Shown: positions 49,640 to 61,184, counted from the first letter of the stretch. The stretch: 64,000 bases of DNA from Telopea speciosissima (GCF_018873765.1 NC_057925.1:11171568-11235567); one strand, 5' to 3'. Translations and numbers: made by a program. The notes: generated by a model not told the origin, from the letters alone.

Positions 49640-50045
49640 TCAGATACCAGGAGTGAATTCAGCAGGATGGTCTTATATATTTTTGTTAGATGGCAAGTTT
49701 GCTTTGCTTGCTGCAGGGAGTTTTAATTCGTTTCGTCATATGGAACCAGAACTAGTTAGTATTCGGACAGGTCTCCAGCATGCGTCCAGTCTAGGGATGA
49801 AGATGAAAGAAGTGTGGTGCTCCAATCAACGGGTTGTCGAGTTTCTTCCAACTCCAACACATACTCCTTGGCCTTGGCCACTTCTCAAGGAATTTGTGTA
49901 TATAAATACCATAGGACAAGACATTACCTTTAGTACTAAGGGGGATCCTTTCTGTTTTGCGGTGGCTTATGATCTAGCTAAAAATGCTTAAACAAGGAAC
50001 TATATCTCTGTATCTTTTGTCTAGTTGTAAAAAAAATAAATAAAG
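49640..50045 (+). pseudogene. LINE 3' end with RNase H-like domain
   Basis: The frame from 49653 reads GWSYIFLLDGKFALLAAGSF, then EPELVSIRTGLQHASSLGM, then WPWPLLKEFVYINTIGQDI and FCFAVAYDLAKNA before a stop at 49989. This is the RNase H-like domain that closes plant LINE ORF2; the last part is closely similar to the insert at 38041-38275. The 3' end is an A-rich tail (AAAAAAAATAAATAAAG) near 50029-50045. Conserved RNase H acidic residues are only partly recognisable, and the element is truncated at the 5' side. Confidence 0.7.
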
Positions 50046-50129
50046 ATTGAAACTATTCTCTAATTTCTTCTATTTTCTCTCCCTCAATTGCTAGAGCTAT
50101 TGTTAATATTAAGCTAGATAAAGCTCTAA

Positions 50130-50440
50130 TTCAAGATACTCTTGTTTCTTTCCTAACTCATAAAGGGAGTTTGACTACTTGTGAATATTTGATCATATTT
50201 TGTTCTTTACCACGAGGCTGATAAATCAAACTGGCACATCTTTCTATCCTGTAAGTTTTCTAAATATGATTAGTTTGTAGGGCCATTAGGTTTGAGGACT
50301 GAAACTCTCCGGGCTTCATCTGTGTTTGATATTTTTCACTCATTCATTATTAGTAAAACTTTTCCTACGGATGACTTGCATCATAGCTTTGTTATTGTCT
50401 CTATTACTTTAAAATTTAGGAAAGAATGATCCATTTGAGC
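50130..50440 (+). pseudogene. Possible LINE zinc-binding domain fragment
   Basis: With stops ignored, the plus strand reads ADKSNWHIFLSCKFSKY, FVGPLGLRTETLRASSVF and then a poorly conserved segment. This resembles the H..F.C.F...W and GPLG(I/L)R stretch after the reverse transcriptase in plant LINEs. Too much is decayed for a firm call. Confidence 0.3.
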
Positions 50441-51921
50441 TTTGTTAGTTTCTAGTTAAATCAATTATTTAAGGTGACTTTTTTAATCCGATAGTCATGT
50501 TGACTTGGTGCAGTTACATGGCCTCTATGAATGAGGGATTGAGATATGGTATGGGTCTCCATTGATTCCAATCCGAATCAGTCTAGATCAGTCAATTTTA
50601 TCTATATTTATATATAAAATTGAGTTTTTTTTATTTTTTTTTATTTTATGATTTACCTTGATCTGATATCAATACTTGATCCAGGATCTACTAGGTATCA
50701 GTATCAACCTCGACCAATAACGACTACCATCCAGCTAATCCGATACCTATACCTCAATCCACGCTATGAATTGGGACGAATGACCACATTTTGTTCAATA
50801 ATTTCCTCTACTAACTATTAATTATTTCAACCTTATGGCCCTCAATAAAGAGCTTCTCTTTATTTTAACAACGGTTTTACTCTATAAAAAAAAATTTCAA
50901 AGGAATTTTAAAGAATTATTAGGCATAAAACAAAAATATGGTTGAAAACCAATATAAGTAGATAAGGAAATTAAATAAAAAAATTTGAATATGACATATA
51001 CGAGAGAAAAAAGATAAAGAATGTGATAGAAAAACAAATTCAATCTTAAAATCCCATGCTTTCCCAACAAAACTAAAAAAGAATACTATATTTTTTAATT
51101 AGAAAGTAGGATCCTAAAAAACAATTTAATAATTAATATCTCATAAGTAGTATTTAAATAATAATAAATTTGTTTGTTTCTATATATAATTTAGTCAATT
51201 TAATCCATCCACTAGAAGTTTAATAAATTCATTGGTTAGGTCCTCCAAATATCCATCCTAACGATCCACTCCTTCCAATATTTTTTGGATGTTTATGTTT
51301 TGGGTAAGAGATCGTTGTTTGGGTCTCTAGAGCCTGCACGTGCATGTTGGCCAATAAGAGCATATGTGCAAGAATCATCTTAGATAGATTTTCTACCTTT
51401 CCATGAGACAGTGTAGTACTTTCACACACTTCTTGTGTCTAAGTGCAGAAGCCACGTGAAGCATGCAACCGGATAGTGTTCTTTTCCCCGTATGTTTTTG
51501 TCGCAATCCCCTTCCTACTAGGAAAGGAACCACATACCATATTCAAATAAGTGATTTTTTTATAAGAACAAGTGACCTTTTCTTTTCATAAAAATTAAAA
51601 AAAAAAACAAGTGACCTTTCATTATCATAACAAAAATGTCACTTACCAGCACAGAGGAGTATATATTTTATCAATAACAAATTTCTACAATTTTGTCAAT
51701 GGGGCCTATTAAAGATATGGTTGGTAATAGAAAGGGAGACATATTTGCTACCCATTTTATTATTATTATAAAAAAGGGAAAATGTATAGATTGCAAAAGA
51801 ACAAAAATTGAGCTATCGTATCACAATGAAAGGTAATAGTTTGGCAGGAATTTTGTAATATGTATATGCTGATAAAAAGGTACCTCACAAGTTTTATTTG
51901 TTTCTAGTAGTTCGTTCTAAG

Positions 51922-52970
51922 CAAGGTTCCAAAACTCGGGTTTCGACTAGGTTTCGATCAATCAAAAATCAAGTTTGTCTCAGTTTCGACCAAATCTCGG
52001 TCGAAACCTGGAACTTTCTCCAGGTTAACTCGAACCTTGGTTTCGAGGCCCAGAAGTTATGTTTTTTGCCCTGATTCTTGTTGTGCTGCCTATTTTTAAC
52101 GTTTTAAATCCAATCCATGCATTAGTTTCACATAAAGAACACTAAAAATAATACTTGTGGTTTTTATCCAAATTTGATATTATATATTGTTCTTGGACAT
52201 GGTATCGAATAAGGTTTGACCGGAACATAACACTTTCAATATAAATCAGAGTTAAGCAATCTTGGATTTGTTAAAAAGCTTTGTTTTGACAGCTTTCCAA
52301 CAAGTCCAAGATTGCTTAAATCTGGTTTATATTGAAGGAGTAATGTACCGGTCAAACTTAATTTGGTGTGCGCAAATATTGTCAAAATTGCTTTGAATGA
52401 AAATATTTTTTTGGACATCAAAACAAATGAATATTTTGCCGCACTTTTGGGTATTAGTAATGTTTTACCATATTAAGATTTATGGAATTTTTAGATTTGA
52501 GAAAAACCCCAACATTAGAAAATTGAAAATTGCACCTACCGTCGAAAATCCAATTTTTGTTCTTGAACTGGGGGATTAACTTTTTTTCCTTTTAGAATTT
52601 GATTTTTTAACTATTTTTATTGGATTCGAATATGGGGGTATTTGTTTATTTATGAATAATATCTTAAGTAAATGAAAACATTTACTTAAATTATATTAAG
52701 CATAAATAAGTGTTTGTCTTGGGTTCTGGCTTGATTACTGGCATACTTAAGTATCTATACTGGTTTCGAGCCAAGTTTCCTCAAGTTTCGATGGGCATAA
52801 GTGTCGAAACTTTCGAAATTACCAAAATCTCAATCGAAACTGGTCGAAACCATCGAATTTCGATCGAAACCCTAGATTTTTTAAAATCACCCCTCAACTC
52901 GTCTCGAAAACTTGCGAAACTGAGTTAACTCGGTGATTTCGACAGGTTTTGGTCGAGTTCTTCTTCCATG
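51922..52970. mobile_element. hAT-like element, 1.05 kb, perfect 8-bp TSD, with internal hairpin
   Basis: GTTCTAAG is present at 51914-51921 and 52971-52978. The ends are CAAGGTTCCAAAACTCGG and, on the other strand, CATGGAAGAAGAACTCG. Subterminal regions are dense in GGTTTCGACC and TTTCGATCGAAA motifs in both orientations. No transposase frame exists. A 150-base hairpin (52211-52360) lies inside. The 8-bp duplication supports the hAT superfamily. Confidence 0.78.
52211..52360. ncRNA. Long hairpin, possible small-RNA precursor
   Basis: The arms 52211-52272 and 52299-52360 are inverted copies. The inner 38 bases of each arm (52235-52272 and 52299-52336) differ at only three positions, and the outer parts at a few more, with a 26-base loop. 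A transcript would fold into a near-perfect stem long enough for Dicer-like processing. It may equally be a foldback nested in the hAT element. Transcription is not shown by the sequence. Confidence 0.4.
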
Positions 52971-53029
52971 GTTCTAAGATTAACATGATACTTGTCACGG
53001 AGGTCACATCTTTTTAAGGGTTGATAGGG

Positions 53030-53409
53030 GAGGGATAATTTGGATCGCCGCTTTTTTATCATTATATTTATTGTCAGTATATTTGGATTATTTTAATACA
53101 ACAATTTTTATCTTTCATTGAGTGGAAAATATCCCATTGTTTTAGAGAGGCAAATTCGATTGCGGATTATCTTGCCAAGGAAGCAATAAAATAGGGATAT
53201 TCAGTAGAAAGATGCAATCTGTCATAGTTTCACCTGATTTCGTTTTATCTAAGTAGCGAATTATGGTTTCCCTGATGATGGCAGTGCCGAAGGTGGAATT
53301 CCTTTTTCTACTAGTTGTATTTTGTTTCCGTCTAGGTATGCCTAGACATTAATCCTATAATTTTTTCCTTTCATTAACTTATACTTGGATCCTTATGGGG
53401 AAAAAAAAT
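53030..53409 (+). pseudogene. LINE 3' end, RNase H C-terminal piece
   Basis: The plus strand around 53118-53190 reads IEWKISHCFREANSIADYLAKEA, matching the R.AN..AD.LA end of LINE RNase H domains. After a stop, a 3' region ending CTTATGGGGAAAAAAAA at about 53393-53409 looks like the LINE tail. The 5' part is missing or interrupted by the element at 51922. Confidence 0.6.
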
Positions 53410-53695
53410 CTCAGTAATACAATAAAAACGTCCCAAAAAATGCAGAAATTTCTTTTTAGTAAAAAACAACACTTTTTTAAAATTGAACTTTTGATTTCTA
53501 GTAAATATAAGCTTATGATCCACACATCAAATATTAATATTTGAGGCTGATTGAAACTAAATTGTCATACTGAGAGGAGACTTGTACACCAAGAATGAAG
53601 AACTGGGCAAGAGAGGGGGTTGGAGTAGACTCCAACGGAGACTCTCCGAATCCTACTCATAAAAAAGCACGAACTTGAGAGAGTAATTAAGGGCC

Positions 53696-54347
53696 TAGAG
53701 GATGTAAATGGATTAAATTCGGTCGGATATTGGCATTATCATTTGATTATATTCGGACGGATTCGGATAATATCCTATCAGTTTTTGGACGGATTCGAAT
53801 AATATCCGGATAGTGCTTTTTCAAATACAAATTCTCCTAAATGGATATGAACACGGATCGATTACGAATTTTCAACTATCCATTGACATCTTTACCATTT
53901 TTATAATGAGGGTTAAGGTTGAGACTTGAGAGTTTAGCAACTATCCTTTCTTTTACTCTTCTTAATCTTTGATTTTCTTACATTTTTTTTTTACTTTTGA
54001 TTTTATCTTGTATTTATTTTAATAGATATATGATTCCATGTCTCATATTGCATAAACAATATATATAAATCAATAGCAAATCTACAAAAAGAATCACATT
54101 ATCTTAGCTTATAAATTTATAAAATTAGATAACAAAATTCAATAAGGTACCTTAAAAGGATAGACAAACACAAAGATATATTTCAGATATTTTATTATTG
54201 TCGGATTGCTAAACGAATTGGATAATAATTGATAGGATGGGGGGATTATCATATTCGTATCCGATTAGTTCGGACGAATTCGGATTCCCCAAAACGCAAA
54301 CGAATGCGGATCAAATACGAATTTTCGAATATCTATTTACATCCCCA
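53696..54347. mobile_element. hAT-like TIR element with GGATTCGGATAATATCC repeats
   Basis: Ends are TAGAGGATGTAAATGG and, on the other strand, TGGGGATGTAAATAG, with subterminal TTCGGACGGATTCGG repeats and an internal right-type end near 53870-53895. It has the same plan as 25075-25543. A clean target duplication is not visible. Confidence 0.55.
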
Positions 54348-55266
54348 ATGATAACACTTCTGTTTTTATATTTCTCTATTTTTTTGTTCCTGGGAACAAA
54401 TAAATAATAGAAATTCGTTTGCTAATACCGGTTCATTTTTTTGTTCCTGGGAATGAACCGGGACAAAAAGTTGCTAAGAAATAGAAAAAAAGAAGCCCCA
54501 ATTTGAAGCTTCTCTGTCCCAAAAATAAAAGAAAGAAATAAGGGGGAAATTGTACTTTAGTTAGCACATAGTTAATTTGAAGGGCAAATGTTACACCCGT
54601 GCCCAAAAACCCAGGCTAATTTGAATTTTGGTTGTAAATCCGAAACCCGAACCCTAATCCGAATTCGATTATAGATCCGGAATCCGAAGTTGTGGCATCG
54701 AGTACATTATGAAACTTTGGTTGGGTGTTCGATCGGGTAGATGATGAAGAAAGAACATTTTTGGCAATGCGTCACATACCAGTAAAATAACGGATACCTC
54801 CTCTGTGTAGTTGCAAGACCCATCAACAGATGTATGGATCGTGGTAAATTCCACTAGCTGACAAGCATAAGCCGTGTTTGATATTTTAAACTTAAATATT
54901 TTTAGCGAGAGTGTGTTAGAATAAGTGGGAAAGATCCTTAGAGAAGAGCCCTAGGATTTCATGAGCGAAAAGCCATAAATAAGGCATCGGAGGCAAGAAA
55001 GGATGCAAGCAGAGTCTTGGATCCGGCTTTGAGTTCAGTGTGGGCTGAACAACAGGGTACATCGGATTCACGCACGAATTCACACCCAGGCTTGGATCCG
55101 ACCTTGTATCCGATGCGGGTCGGATACGAAATTTTAAGAATTCTGTGTACTACATTAGTAGATGTTATTTAAATGGATTATATTATAATAATGTTACTAT
55201 AATTTAAGAAGTATTATCATATTAATTTAATATAGGTTATATACAATATAATAATATGATGTTTAA

Positions 55267-55268
<2 letters not shown>

Positions 55269-55303
<35 letters not shown>
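55269..55303. repeat. AT microsatellite
   Basis: About 17 TA dinucleotides inside the solo LTR. Confidence 0.95.
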
Positions 55304-55307
<4 letters not shown>

Positions 55308-55354
55308 TTATTTATTCATGTAGCACATGGGTAATATAGTATTACTTAAATAAA

Positions 55355-55530
55355 TAGGGAAATAGGAGGTAGCTAGAGAAGTAAGAGGTGGCTTGTTGGA
55401 CAAATAGTGAAGTAGGAGGTGGTTAGGGAAGATGAGGTGGCTTGGTGTATAGTGAAGTAGGAAGTGGTTAAAGAAGCATGTGGTGGCTTGTTGGACAAAT
55501 AGTGAAGTAGGAGGTGGCTAGAATGGAAGA
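55355..55530. repeat. Tandem repeat inside the solo LTR
   Basis: Three to four units of roughly 45-60 bp share GTGAAGTAGGAGGTGGTTAG and GGTGGCTTGTTGGACAAATA. They belong to the left half of the LTR. Confidence 0.75.
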
Positions 55531-56075
55531 AGTGGTTGGAGGACAAAGCCACCTAGCCCATGCAAGGTGGAAGTGTCATTTAATGGGATTTAGCATTACT
55601 TTCCTAACTAATCTAGAGACTCAACGATTGAATCAGTTTTGCAAAATTGAAAGGAAAAAGAGAGGAAGGAAAAGAAGAAGAAAAAGAAGAAGAAGAGGTG
55701 GAGGAAGAACTTGAGATCCCATTTTTTATTTGAAGGTAGGGACTCCAGACTCTCTTCCATTTTTTTTTGTAAAGTCTATAGCTGATTTGTTTAACCTATT
55801 CTATTACCCAATATTAATTCTTGATAGTTCCTTTAGGAATCTATGAAAATTGAGCTAAATCACCTCTATGGGGAGCTTGATGCTCACCTCAAAGACTACT
55901 CTTGATTTTCTATTTAACCCTTCACTTGAATCTAGGAATTTTAATGGCAAACCCTATATTTGAATCTTATTGGATGATTTGTTCATTGAATCCAACAAAT
56001 CCCTTGATAAGAGTATGGTATAATGACCCTAGGTGGCTTAGTGACCTTTTTCCCCAAGCCCTTATGGCTTAAAAC

Positions 56076-57599
56076 TAGGGGTGTCAATAATGCCCGGTTG
56101 GCCCGAACCCGCCCTGAGCCCGGCCCGAACCCGACCCTGATCTATTGGCCCGAAGGGCGGGTCAGGGTTGAGTTTTAGTCTGACCCTGACAGGGTCGGGT
56201 CGGGTTCGGGATAAGACCTCGGGTTTAACCTGGCCCGGCCCGGCCCGGCCCTGTATTAGTTATAGGTATATATATTATTAATGAAAAGACAAAAAAACCA
56301 TGGCTAAACCCTACATCGTATTTCGTTTTTTCACTTTTCCTCTAGATCCCTTAACTCCGTAAGGGAGAAAAGCCGCCGCCCCTGCGACTCCTGCCTTCCT
56401 CTTCCTCCTTCCCTCTCTCTCGTTATCTCGTCGAGCCTTCAAGTGCCGTCGCTCCTTTGCAACCTGCAAATCATTAAACAAGGTATGGCTTCTTCTTTGT
56501 CCCTCTATCTCTCTCGTTATCTGGTCTCTCTCCCACTCTCTATGATTTAGGGTTTTTTTTCAACAAGTTATGGCTTCTTCTCTGTCCCTCTATCTCTCTC
56601 GTTATCTCGTCTCTCTCCCACTCTTAATTTTTGACCTTTTGCGCTCTCATGATTAACCGGAGTTGTGTTTGATTGCTTCTTTGTAGTGATTTCTTTTTTC
56701 TTTGGGTGGGTATTGCCCGTAGTGATCGATATCCGAAGTTTATTCTCTGTTTTGATGTTTATATATTCTGCATTTGTTTCTATTAAGTTTTTGGGTTAGA
56801 TGTGTGGCGGAACAAGGTTGATCTATAGGAAGAAGCTGCTTGGCTTTGGTGATGGTTGTTGCCTTTAATTTTTTCGTTTTTTGGATTTTCTTTTTCTTTA
56901 TCATGTGATTTTTGTTTTACAGGTTTTGCCATTTGAATGGAGATTTATTTACTGAAGAGAAAAGCTTTGGATTCCTATTATGGCTTCAGATCGAGTTCTA
57001 ATCTATCCCCTGGAACAATTTGGCACTGCTCCAGTGAATCTTTCCGACGCTGGATGAGTGGAGACGGTTGATGGTGGTGGAGTTTTTTTACTAGGTATAT
57101 TTTTCATCGGTTGCGCAACATTGTAACCCTTGGTTGTGTGATCTGCTGTTTTTGGGTTGATTCTTCCATGTTGCTTTGCTTTTTATTTGTGTATGAATTA
57201 GGCCTAGTATGAATATCAATAGTTGAATCAAATGTTGCAGTGTTGTAATTTGATCTTCTTCTTACTCTGTTCAATCATTGAAGTGATATTTACAATCTGA
57301 TCAACTTTGGCATAGTAAAAATTACAGGCATAAGAAAAACCATTTCCAAAAAAAAAAAAAATTAAAGTCAAGGTCAGTTCAGGGACAGGGTCATTCAGGG
57401 CCAACCCGACCCTGCCCGACCCTATCAGGGTCAATCCGGGCCGGGCCGGGTTAGGGAAAACCCTGGCAGGGTCGGGTCAGGGTTGAGGGTTTCTTGGCCC
57501 TGCCAGGGTTGGGTCAGGGTCAGGGTTTAGGTTAAGGCCTCTAGGGTCAGGGTCAGGGTTTAGGCAGGCCCGGCCCAACCCGACCCATTGACACCCCTA
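56076..57599. mobile_element. Nested hAT-like element carrying a gene-like 5' region
   Basis: CTTAAAAC lies at 56068-56075 and 57600-57607. Both ends read TAGGGGTGTCAAT inward, then roughly 190-240 bp of subterminal GGGTCAGGG/CCCGACCC arrays. The middle (about 56280-57350) is of different character: a telo-box AAACCCTA, a pyrimidine-rich leader, a donor at 56483 and an acceptor at 56922, like the 5' end of a plant housekeeping gene. No transposase is encoded. It sits inside the solo LTR, so it inserted later. Confidence 0.82.
56290..57070 (+). pseudogene. Captured gene 5' region (leader exon, intron, start of exon 2)
   Basis: Between the hAT arms, AAACCCTACATCG precedes a CT-rich leader, then AAACAAG|GTATGG (donor, 56483) and TTGTTTTACAG|GTTTTGCC (acceptor, 56922). 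The second exon has an ATG at 56979 giving MASDRVLIYPLEQFGTAPVN before a TGA at 57054. The donor area is tandemly duplicated at 56563 onward, but there GTATGG has become TTATGG. I do not recognise the source gene. Confidence 0.4.
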
Positions 57600-57649
57600 C
57601 TTAAAACCCAAGTGAAATCAAGTTGGGAAGCTTAAGCATTAGAAATTTG

Positions 57650-57825
57650 GATTCAGCAGAGGTGGACCCAGTGGTGGACTCGCCCAGAATTCATAATAAG
57701 AGCCCACACCTATTCTGTTTTCAGATGGACTCAGAGGTGGACTCAGGCCAGAATCTATAACAAGAGTCCACACCTATGCTATTTTCAGGTGGGCCCAGAG
57801 GTGGACTCAGACCAGAATCCACCCA
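57650..57825. repeat. Tandem repeat inside the solo LTR, unit about 60 bp
   Basis: Three units contain GAGGTGGACTCAGGCCAGAA followed by AAGAGTCCACACCTATGCT. They are part of the right half of the LTR. Confidence 0.8.
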
Positions 57826-59621
57826 AGAATCCGGTTCAGGTTTTTGGAGCATTTTACCTCGAATGGACCCAAACACTGTGTCTCCACATAAATGGGCTGA
57901 AATTCCACTTCAAGTTCGGTAACATGTTCTGTCTTCTATTTTGGGAGATTGACCCTGTGTAGTAAAAATGGTATAATTCCACCATCTAAATTTTATTTGC
58001 TCTGATTCTAATTTTGTTAGAAACTAGACTCATAGGGCTTCATTTGTTAGAAGAAAACATTACCCAGCTCTGCCTCTAAGTGATCCAAAATTTTCATACA
58101 ATACCCCATTCTTCCTTTAAATTTTTGTAGATATTGTTAAACTTGAATTTGATTCTAAACCTGTTCTAACTTGACCCTAACCTACCCTAGGACTCCAGTA
58201 TCTCTTGGACACCTCCTAACACATATGTATGGTTGATTAATCATAGGACATAGCTTCTCGGTCTTTAAACCTATCGACAATCAACTTGTGGACTAGTCCG
58301 ACTTCGTAAACACAAGTAATACAAGGTGAGTGGGAATATGCCATACATATAGGTGTAATACAATTGTTGTGCTATAATATGGTAATTGATTACGTAAATT
58401 CTCACTCTTATTTCTTATTATTGTTATGAGAGTCAAATGAAAATTATTGAGGTATGATATTATTGTTGGCATGCTTTGATATTATTGCTGGCATGCTTAC
58501 ATATGATTGTTAGAATAGATGCCATAGTCGGCTTGAAAATGAAATGTATGGTGTGCCGTAGTATGGGATGCAGGAGCACCGTACACTTCATACTATATTC
58601 ATATAGAATGGCATGTGGCTAGGGATCAACATCACCCATACTATGAACCCTTGCCAACAGGGGTTAAGGTGTTGGATACCACAAATATGTGAGGCTAATG
58701 CCCTGAAGGGGCATTGCTCGGTCAGTAGACTCATCAGGTCATTAGGACAGGTGGTGTCGGTTGTCCCATCAGCCAATAGGGCTGGTGGTAGCATAGTGGT
58801 AACTTAAAGGGCTAGTCGGGCTGACCTTGGGAAGGGATGCTGGAGCCAACTATTTTTCTCCGACAACTCAATGGATGTATCGCGGATGGGATTAAAAGCC
58901 CGTACCAGGGATACATGTATTGAGATTGTAGTAGTACCTACTTACCTGGACTTAGTTTTGTTGTTAGGTGGATTTAATAATAAAACTGAACCTCATGCAT
59001 ATAGGATCATATTTGTGTTGCATCTGCATGCATGGTTTATTTTTCATTCACGAGGCTCAGTGGAGCTCACCTCTGTGGAATATTTTCTTTTAGATTATCT
59101 TGTAGATGGATGTGATGGAAGCAGGAACGATTACTTCGAGGCGGAGGCTGATGGCCACTGTGAACGTACTGGTGCAGACCCAGAGGGTTGTGACCCCAAT
59201 CATGCAGATGATTAGAGTGTCATTGGAGAACAAGGACTGATGATGTGGTGCTATCTTTATGTTCTATTTTGCTAAATACCATCCTTTTTTGTGGATGAGT
59301 TTCCACTGTTTATATTTTAGAATAGTTGTGTGTTGACTCGATGGTCGTGATCTTGGGAATATCAAGCCGTTGAAACTTTAATGTAAATAATATATATATA
59401 AGACTTGTAAATATTTACTTTCTCTGCACTCTGATCAATGTATCACTTGTTATCTCGATATCGTGTGGTGCTTGTGATGTGTATTTACTGCATCTGGATC
59501 CTCGAGGTGTCTGAATACTTTGAGTATTCGGGTCAGCCATCGGAATCTTCCCATGGGGTGGTTCTGGGGTCTGACAGCAAAGCAGTAATTTCATGTTCAA
59601 AATAAAATAATACCACCTCCA

Positions 59622-59893
59622 ATGCAACTTCAACCACCACCACCACCTCCACCACTACCACCCCCACCGCCGCCGCCACCACCACCTCCACTTTCGTCAC
59701 CGCCACCGCCACCGCCACCGCCACCACCATCACCACCACCACCTCCACTGTCACCACCACTACTTTCGCCACCGCCACCACCTCCACCTTCGCCACAGTC
59801 GCCACCACCACCTCCACCACCACCACCACCGCCACCACTACCACCACCATCACCGCCACCATCTTCACCTCCACTTGCACCTACACTGCCACC
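59622..59893. repeat. CCN/GGN trinucleotide array
   Basis: About 90 triplets of CCA/CCT/CCG with scattered CTA, TCG and CTG. The plus strand reads as a proline-rich frame after MQLQ, and the minus strand as an uninterrupted glycine-rich frame ending TGA. In both frames the variable base is the third of the triplet. With no intact start, signal peptide or neighbouring exon it is called a repeat; a relic of a glycine-rich protein gene cannot be excluded. Confidence 0.8.
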
Positions 59894-60779
59894 AATTTTT
59901 TTGGGTATTTAATGTCTTTTTTGAAATTTTATAGATTTCTAGATACAAAAAGATTATGCACAACAAACGCATTTCTATTTCTTTTCTGGCCAAGAAATAG
60001 AAATAGAAATTATTATGCGTTACCAAACGTATTTTTTGGCCCAAAAATCTGGCCTAGTACCAGAAATACAAAAAGTCATTTTTGGAATAGAAATGTAACC
60101 CCAAAACAGAAGTGTTATCATGCAGGTCCTAAGAGTGTTATACCTTGTATCCTACCTTCCCGTTAATAGGATGGGCGGTGGAGAAGTCCAATTCCTAGTA
60201 GGAGATAAAAAAAGGAAAGTCGTCCTTAAGAAAATCTCTAACCTCTTTGCGACCGCTGCATGATAAGAGAGTTTGAGTCTCATTGGATCACAATAGTTTT
60301 AATCCTAATCTTTCACTTTGACTTGGTCTTCTACCATGTGTTTATCACCCATTAGTGGGTCGTTTTTATACATATCAATATTTATATAATATGACATGAG
60401 TTGGCCACATAACTTATATGTATATATTGTCATTTTTTGGCCTAATATTTTTCAAAAACGTTTAAAACCTATATCATCCGTTTTTATTTTATTTTTTTGT
60501 CTTCTAAATTTTGATTCAATTTTTTACCATATAGTTCAAATTTTGAGCTCTTTTAAACGAATTGTTTCGAAGAAAGTTTTTTTTTGTACTCCCATTTTAA
60601 CTATGGGTTAAACTCGCCCCAGCCTCACACCATCTACCTACCATGCACTCCTAATGATTCAGGTAGTCCATGATCCTTGTCGGTTTAGAGTTGGAATTTT
60701 GGAGAATAAACCCCAAACAGCCCCCTCCCAAAGTCCTCCATGGGCGGTACGCCTCTGCACCGCCCCCCACCACCCTGCA

Positions 60780-60935
60780 TCCACCCATCCCCCTGAAACT
60801 CCTACCCTACCCCACCACCACCACCACCACCCATGCACAACCACTCCCAGCCCTCCCCGTCCTAATGAAACTCTCTACCTTACCCCAACAACACCACCAC
60901 CACCACCACCACCACCTGCCCCCACTGCCCTCTAC
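60780..60935. repeat. Second C-rich CCA/CAC array
   Basis: Runs of CACCAC and CCACC alternate with C-rich unique sequence. The many frames here (Pro/His-rich on one strand, Trp/Gly-rich on the other) come from the repeat. Confidence 0.75.
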
Positions 60936-61043
60936 TGCCTCCCCCGCCTTTGTCTCCCCCTCCCCGACCTTTCTCTCTCCCACCCCTACTCTCTTCCCCT
61001 GAAACTCCTTGCCCCTTCTATAAATGAACCTAGCCCCGAGCGT

Positions 61044-61184
61044 GGATCGTGTCCTTGTACAAATACTGTCCAAGGCCCTCCAGGGCCACTCATATGGAAT
61101 CCATTCCTCCTATGGGTCCCAAAGTAGATTCCATGTGAGTGGCCTTAGAGGGCCTTGGACAGAACTTGTACAAGAACACGATCC
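61044..61184. repeat. Long foldback hairpin, MITE-like or small-RNA precursor
   Basis: The arms 61044-61102 and 61126-61184 (59 bases each) are inverted copies with roughly seven mismatches, including GGATCGTGT, CTGTCCAAGGCCCTC and GGCCACTCA segments, around a 23-base loop. No clear target duplication flanks it. Confidence 0.7.

Larger units (their letters stand above)
54589..59576. mobile_element. Solo LTR, probably Ty3/gypsy chromovirus type, with 5-bp TSD GCAAA
   Basis: It begins TGTTACACCCGTGCCC and ends GGTTCTGGGGTCTGACA, so it has TG...CA ends whose inner bases are inverted copies (TGTTACACCC and, inverted, TGTCAGACCCC). GCAAA is present at both 54584-54588 and 59577-59581. Without the nested element at 56076-57599 it is about 3.46 kb, long but within the range of some plant gypsy LTRs. 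It has a CAGTGGAGCTCACCTCTG stretch near 59060 typical of such LTRs. No gag-pol region or second LTR lies nearby, so it arose by LTR-LTR recombination. A 114-codon frame at 58871 is LTR sequence. Confidence 0.8.

Noticed and set aside
58871..59215. Plus-strand frame of 114 codons
   Set aside because: It lies wholly within the solo LTR, which normally encodes nothing; no family match.
59533..59880. Minus-strand Val/Ala-rich frame of 115 codons
   Set aside because: By-product of the CCN/GGN trinucleotide array; another frame of the same repeat is equally open.
60654..61127. Plus-strand Pro/Ser/Thr-rich frame of 157 codons
   Set aside because: Composed of CCA/CAC repeats and one arm of the 61044 hairpin; no signal peptide or conserved motif, and several overlapping frames are equally open.
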